The translations under genes were made by a program, and so were the position numbers. A stretch of 64,000 bases of DNA from Planctomycetota bacterium. GTDB lineage: Bacteria; Planctomycetota; UBA8108; JACQVS01. The stretch spans positions 1 through 64,000 of the forward strand of contig JANQLS010000037.1 in the NCBI GenBank assembly GCA_028280485.1, given 5' to 3'. Positions 60,722-64,000 of the stretch are shown here, piece by piece. How positions within the stretch are numbered: position 1 is the first letter of the stretch; every line of letters starts with the position of its first letter. Under the pieces are notes generated by a model that saw only the letters and a list, made by a program, of their open reading frames with translations, did not search any database and was not told the origin of the DNA.

Positions 60722-61732
60722 ATGAGATCGATGCGCTTTTATCTTCCCTTCCTCCTCCTTTTTCCTCTCGGTTGCCAAGCTCCAGCCGTTTTTGAACTTC
60801 AAGATGGTGATCGCGTTGTTTTTTTGGGGGATACCTTCTTCGAACGTGAAGCCCGTTACGGAGTTTTGGAAACCGGCCTTCATCGACGTTGGCCCGAACG
60901 ACATTTTGAATTTCGAAACTTAGGGTGGCCCGCCGATACGGTGACGGGGGATGCTCGAGTGGGTTATGGCCCGGGTGAATTCAAGAAGTCGAGGTGGCAA
61001 CGACCTAAAACCCAATTTGATCCTGACTACGGCTTTAACAAAATGGTTGACCAGGTCAAGCAAGAAAAACCAAGCGTTGTATTCATCAACTATGGATCGA
61101 ACGAAGCTTTCGGTGGAGTGGAGGGCATCGATGAATTTAAAAAGAATTATGTTCGTCTCATCGACGCGATCGAAGCTTTAGGATGTCGAGTCATTTTAAT
61201 CACGCCTCCCCTGCGAGAGCAAGAATCTACAGCCTCGACGGAGCCTGGGATGGATAACAACGTTTTAGACCTCTACGTAAGTGGTATTCGATCGATTGCT
61301 AAGGAAAAGCAAGTGCCAATAGTGGATTTATTATCCTTCTCCGGTATGTTCAACCATGTTTATGTTAAATCTGAAATGGGGGCACTCACCACCAATGGAT
61401 TACATCTGACCGAGTACGGTTACGTTGCCGTTCTGGCATCCTTGCTTGAAGCTAGTGGAATATCTGCTGCTGCAGATTGTTTAATTCACGCGCGCGCTGT
61501 CCTCAAAGATCCACTTCGAAAAAAGGTGATACGTAAAAACCGATGGCTGACGTATCGCTTAAGACCTCAAAACTCTACTTATGTTCTTTACTTCAGAAGA
61601 CATGAGATGGGGCATATCGCTGAAGAATTAAAACAATTCGATCACTTTGTTCAACAAGACGAAGAGGAGATTGCTCGAATGAAGATTCTTCCCCCCGCTG
61701 AGAGCGCTGAGAAAGATGGAGAGAGTTCATGA
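60722..61732 (+). CDS. SGNH/GDSL-type hydrolase lipoprotein
   Basis: A 336-residue predicted lipoprotein: R-F-Y-L-P-F-L-L-L-F-P-L-G-C-Q ends in a lipobox Cys near residue 18. The following G-D-R-V-V-F-L-G-D-T-F-F corresponds to block I of SGNH hydrolases, but the nucleophile position reads G-D-T rather than G-D-S. Block III N-Y-G-S-N-E and block V L-T-T-N-G-L-H-L-T (normally D-x-x-H) are visible. An altered nucleophile (Thr) suggests reduced or different activity. The stop overlaps the next gene's ATG (ATGA, 61729-61732), so the two are translationally coupled; SGNH proteins commonly neighbour propeller dehydrogenases in planctomycetes, as far as I recall. Confidence 0.83.
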   Translation: MRSMRFYLPFLLLFPLGCQAPAVFELQDGDRVVFLGDTFFEREARYGVLETGLHRRWPERHFEFRNLGWPADTVTGDARVGYGPGEFKKSRWQRPKTQFDPDYGFNKMVDQVKQEKPSVVFINYGSNEAFGGVEGIDEFKKNYVRLIDAIEALGCRVILITPPLREQESTASTEPGMDNNVLDLYVSGIRSIAKEKQVPIVDLLSFSGMFNHVYVKSEMGALTTNGLHLTEYGYVAVLASLLEASGISAAADCLIHARAVLKDPLRKKVIRKNRWLTYRLRPQNSTYVLYFRRHEMGHIAEELKQFDHFVQQDEEEIARMKILPPAESAEKDGESS

Positions 61733-64000
61733 GTTTTGTTTCTTGGAGTCGTCAACAGGGTTTAATGATGTTGATGGGCTTATTGTACGTATTGATATTA
61801 CAATCTTCGAGTCAAGCTCAAGAGTACGCCAAGCACGAAGTTCCTCTCGAAATTCCTAAGCCAGATATCGAAGCTGAACTCAAAGCGTTTAAGTTGGCTG
61901 AAGGATTTCAAATTGCACCCTTCGCGATCAATCCTAAGGTTGCGAATCCGGTGAGCATCACTTGGGATGAACGAGGACGTATGTGGGTGGGGGGGAGTAT
62001 GTCTTATCCCCATCTTCGACCGGGGCAAGTCCCGAACGATCGCATCGTTATTCTGGAAGATACCGATGGTGATTTTAAGGCGGATAAATCGACAATCTTT
62101 GCAGAAGGCCTACTCGTTCCTCACGCTGTTTATCCCACTGATAAAGGAGTCTACGTCTGTGCTTCAACAGAGTTTTTGCTGCTTAAAGATACAGATGGAG
62201 ACGATCGCGCGGATGCGGAAGAAGTGATCTTCAGTGGTTTCGGAAATGAAGATGTACACCATGTCATTCACACCTTAACTCGCGGCCCGGATGGAAGTTT
62301 TTACTTTAATCAGTCTATCAATATCAACAGTCTGATTGAGACTCCCTTTGGGCGTCGACGGATGGATGGGAGTGGGATTTGGAAGTACGATCCCTACAGT
62401 GGGAGATTAGACTCACACATCACGGGAATTGTTAATCCCTGGGGGCATGTGTTCGATCGTTGGGGGCAAGAGTTTGCAACCGATGGAGCGGGTGCTCAAG
62501 GAATCCACTATATCTTTCCCGGCGCATCTTTATTAACAGCGGTCGGGGCGAAAGATATTTTGAAGGGCCTGGGAAATCGTCATCCTAAATATTGTGGTTT
62601 AGCTATTCTTGACAGCAGTCATCTCCCAGAGAAATGGCAGGGTCGATTCGTTACCAATGATTTTCGTGCCAATCGAATCGTCAGTTTCGAAGTAACGGAA
62701 GATGGAAGTGGTTATCGGGAGAGTCAAAAGGAAGATTTACTTCGTTCAAGCCACGTTTCCTTTCGCCCCGTCGAGATTAAGGTGGGACCGGATGGGGCCA
62801 TTTATGTGGTCGATTGGTACAACCCTATCATCGATCACGGTGAAGTTGATTTTCATCACCCAGCCAGGGATAAAAGTCATGGGCGGATTTGGAGGATTTC
62901 GGCAATCGATAGGGAACCCGTTCAGTTACTTCCACTTTTAAAACTACCTCATGAGAAACTTTACGGACTCCTTGGATCCCCCGATGCCTGGACGCGTCAA
63001 ACGGTGAGAAGATTGCTTCAGGAAGCTGGAAGACGTGAGGCTCAAGAAAAAAGATTGGTCAAGCGTGAGAACACAGTTAAGGAATCTGATTTACTAAAGA
63101 ATCTGATCTTGCGGTCTCATGGGGAGCCTCATTTTCAACTTGAACTCCTATGGGTGGCTCAGGGAAGAAATGAAAGCAATCTAACGGAATCTGTAAATCA
63201 CTTAATAAAATCTGAAGATCATCGTGTTCGATCTGCTGTGGTTCGGGTGATTCATGAAGATCATTCCCGGATTGATAATGCGATTGATCTTCTTCGTGAG
63301 ACGATCGAAGATTCTCACCCCCGAGTGAGGTTGGAGTCCTTGAGGGCTTTGGCCGCGATCGGAACCCTGGACGCTTCTAGCATAGTTATAGCGGCACCAG
63401 AACTTGGTGATCGTTTTATTCGTCATGCCCATCAGCATAGTGTGCGTGAACTTTCTCCGATATGGATTCCCGCAAACTCTCATGGCAAGTGGATCCACCA
63501 AGCAAAGGAGTTAGTACTCAGTCTATTATTTTTAACCGATTCAGAACTCGCTGCAGCCGAGGTCTTACGTCAACTAAGGGAAGATTTCATTCAAGGTGAA
63601 GATCGATTAAAAGCATTGTCTTTTGTTGCTCGGCGAGGAAATTCAGAAGGGGCCCAGTACGTTTTTAATCAACTGGGTGAATCCAAGATTGAAAATCGTG
63701 AGAAAGCGAATCTATTAAAGATATTAATCGACTCGACTTTTGCGCGTGGCGTAGCCCCTGAAACTCATTTAGATCGCTTAAAACCATGGCTCACTTCGAG
63801 TGACAGTGCCCTTCAAGAACAAGCGATTCGAGCCTGTGGTTCGTGGGAGGTGATCGCCTTTAAAGAAGACATTCTTGGGCTTGTAAAACAACAATCGGAA
63901 GCCAATTCCGTCTTAGTGGCCGGTTTGAGTTCATTGGCGAGTTTGGGAGAGAGTTCATTTTTGTCAAAACTCTCTCGAGGAGGTGCTCCTCTTCCCTTGA
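61729..64000 (+). CDS. PVC-type membrane-bound dehydrogenase, N-terminal part
   Basis: The gene runs off the right edge; 757 codons are visible. A signal peptide (L-M-M-L-M-G-L-L-Y-V-L-I-L, cleavage near S-Q-A-Q) precedes the propeller: F-K-L-A-E-G-F-Q-I, I-T-W-D-E-R-G-R-M-W-V, L-E-D-T-D-G-D-F-K-A-D, V-I-H-T-L-T-R-G-P-D-G, N-P-W-G-H-V-F-D-R-W-G and P-D-G-A-I-Y-V-V-D-W-Y, the strongest match in the window to the family's N-terminal domain. HEAT-like repeats follow from ~residue 420. A C-terminal haem-binding CxxCH domain is expected beyond the window. The start overlaps the SGNH stop by 4 bp. Confidence 0.9.
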   Translation, partial: MSFVSWSRQQGLMMLMGLLYVLILQSSSQAQEYAKHEVPLEIPKPDIEAELKAFKLAEGFQIAPFAINPKVANPVSITWDERGRMWVGGSMSYPHLRPGQVPNDRIVILEDTDGDFKADKSTIFAEGLLVPHAVYPTDKGVYVCASTEFLLLKDTDGDDRADAEEVIFSGFGNEDVHHVIHTLTRGPDGSFYFNQSININSLIETPFGRRRMDGSGIWKYDPYSGRLDSHITGIVNPWGHVFDRWGQEFATDGAGAQGIHYIFPGASLLTAVGAKDILKGLGNRHPKYCGLAILDSSHLPEKWQGRFVTNDFRANRIVSFEVTEDGSGYRESQKEDLLRSSHVSFRPVEIKVGPDGAIYVVDWYNPIIDHGEVDFHHPARDKSHGRIWRISAIDREPVQLLPLLKLPHEKLYGLLGSPDAWTRQTVRRLLQEAGRREAQEKRLVKRENTVKESDLLKNLILRSHGEPHFQLELLWVAQGRNESNLTESVNHLIKSEDHRVRSAVVRVIHEDHSRIDNAIDLLRETIEDSHPRVRLESLRALAAIGTLDASSIVIAAPELGDRFIRHAHQHSVRELSPIWIPANSHGKWIHQAKELVLSLLFLTDSELAAAEVLRQLREDFIQGEDRLKALSFVARRGNSEGAQYVFNQLGESKIENREKANLLKILIDSTFARGVAPETHLDRLKPWLTSSDSALQEQAIRACGSWEVIAFKEDILGLVKQQSEANSVLVAGLSSLASLGESSFLSKLSRGGAPLPL

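Overview
The window is a stretch of chromosome from a bacterium that is almost certainly a planctomycete (phylum Planctomycetota). The evidence is the dense set of lineage-typical families: DUF1592/DUF1588/DUF1585, DUF1501, DUF1549/DUF1553 and PSCyt1-type cytochromes, several very large 'PVC-type membrane-bound dehydrogenase' beta-propeller proteins with a C-terminal haem-binding CxxCH domain, NPYxAP-motif membrane proteins, and secreted proteins ending in single EF-hand dockerin-like repeats. Base composition looks moderate and even. I see no rRNA, tRNA, CRISPR array, phage, transposase or integrase gene. Thirty-seven protein genes are supported; the first and last run off the window.

Layout. 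1-4345: end of a DUF1592 cytochrome gene and a propeller/haem protein. 4849-8128: a leftward unit of a divergent class II aldolase-like protein, a lipoprotein and tRNA m1A58 methyltransferase. 8448-14055: a small exported protein, a second propeller/haem protein, YtxJ-like and YjbQ-like proteins and a HEAT-like exported protein. 14175-20105: a leftward unit of an M14 peptidase, a YhaO/SbcD-like nuclease and a YhaN/SbcC-like ATPase. 20244-30271: small membrane proteins, a GNAT acetyltransferase, a ClpX-like ATPase without zinc finger, a TIM-barrel protein fused to a pseudo-phosphatase, a CPBP protease and a Na+/H+ antiporter. 31036-37537: a DUF1501 / WD40-cytochrome / DUF1549-DUF1553 set. 37684-47458: a membrane protein with a possible PLD-like domain, an IGHMBP2-like helicase, and an apparent operon of a dockerin-histidine phosphatase with a 1907-residue LTD/CotH/beta-helix/dockerin protein. 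47878-64000: a five-CxxCH PA14/propeller protein, a HEAT protein, a VTT membrane protein, a cohesin-like/dockerin protein, an SPFH protein, a PhoD-like phosphatase, a cupin isomerase-like protein, an SGNH lipoprotein and a further propeller protein.

The most unusual content is intergenic. At least five families of palindromic repeats lie between genes, and many sit exactly on or against stop codons, sometimes supplying the stop triplet. One family (about 21541-21734, 24144-24304, 25385-25574) is a 160-190 nt string of five or six perfect hairpins whose stems change sequence between copies while pairing is kept and two loops stay constant (ATCC and TAATC). That is strong covariation evidence for a structured RNA or single-stranded DNA element that I do not recognise. 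A second notable signal is five palindromic TTACCtGGTAA-like boxes at 30385-30505 with centre spacings 33-22-22-33 bp, in the gap between the antiporter and DUF1501 genes, which looks like a helically phased operator array.
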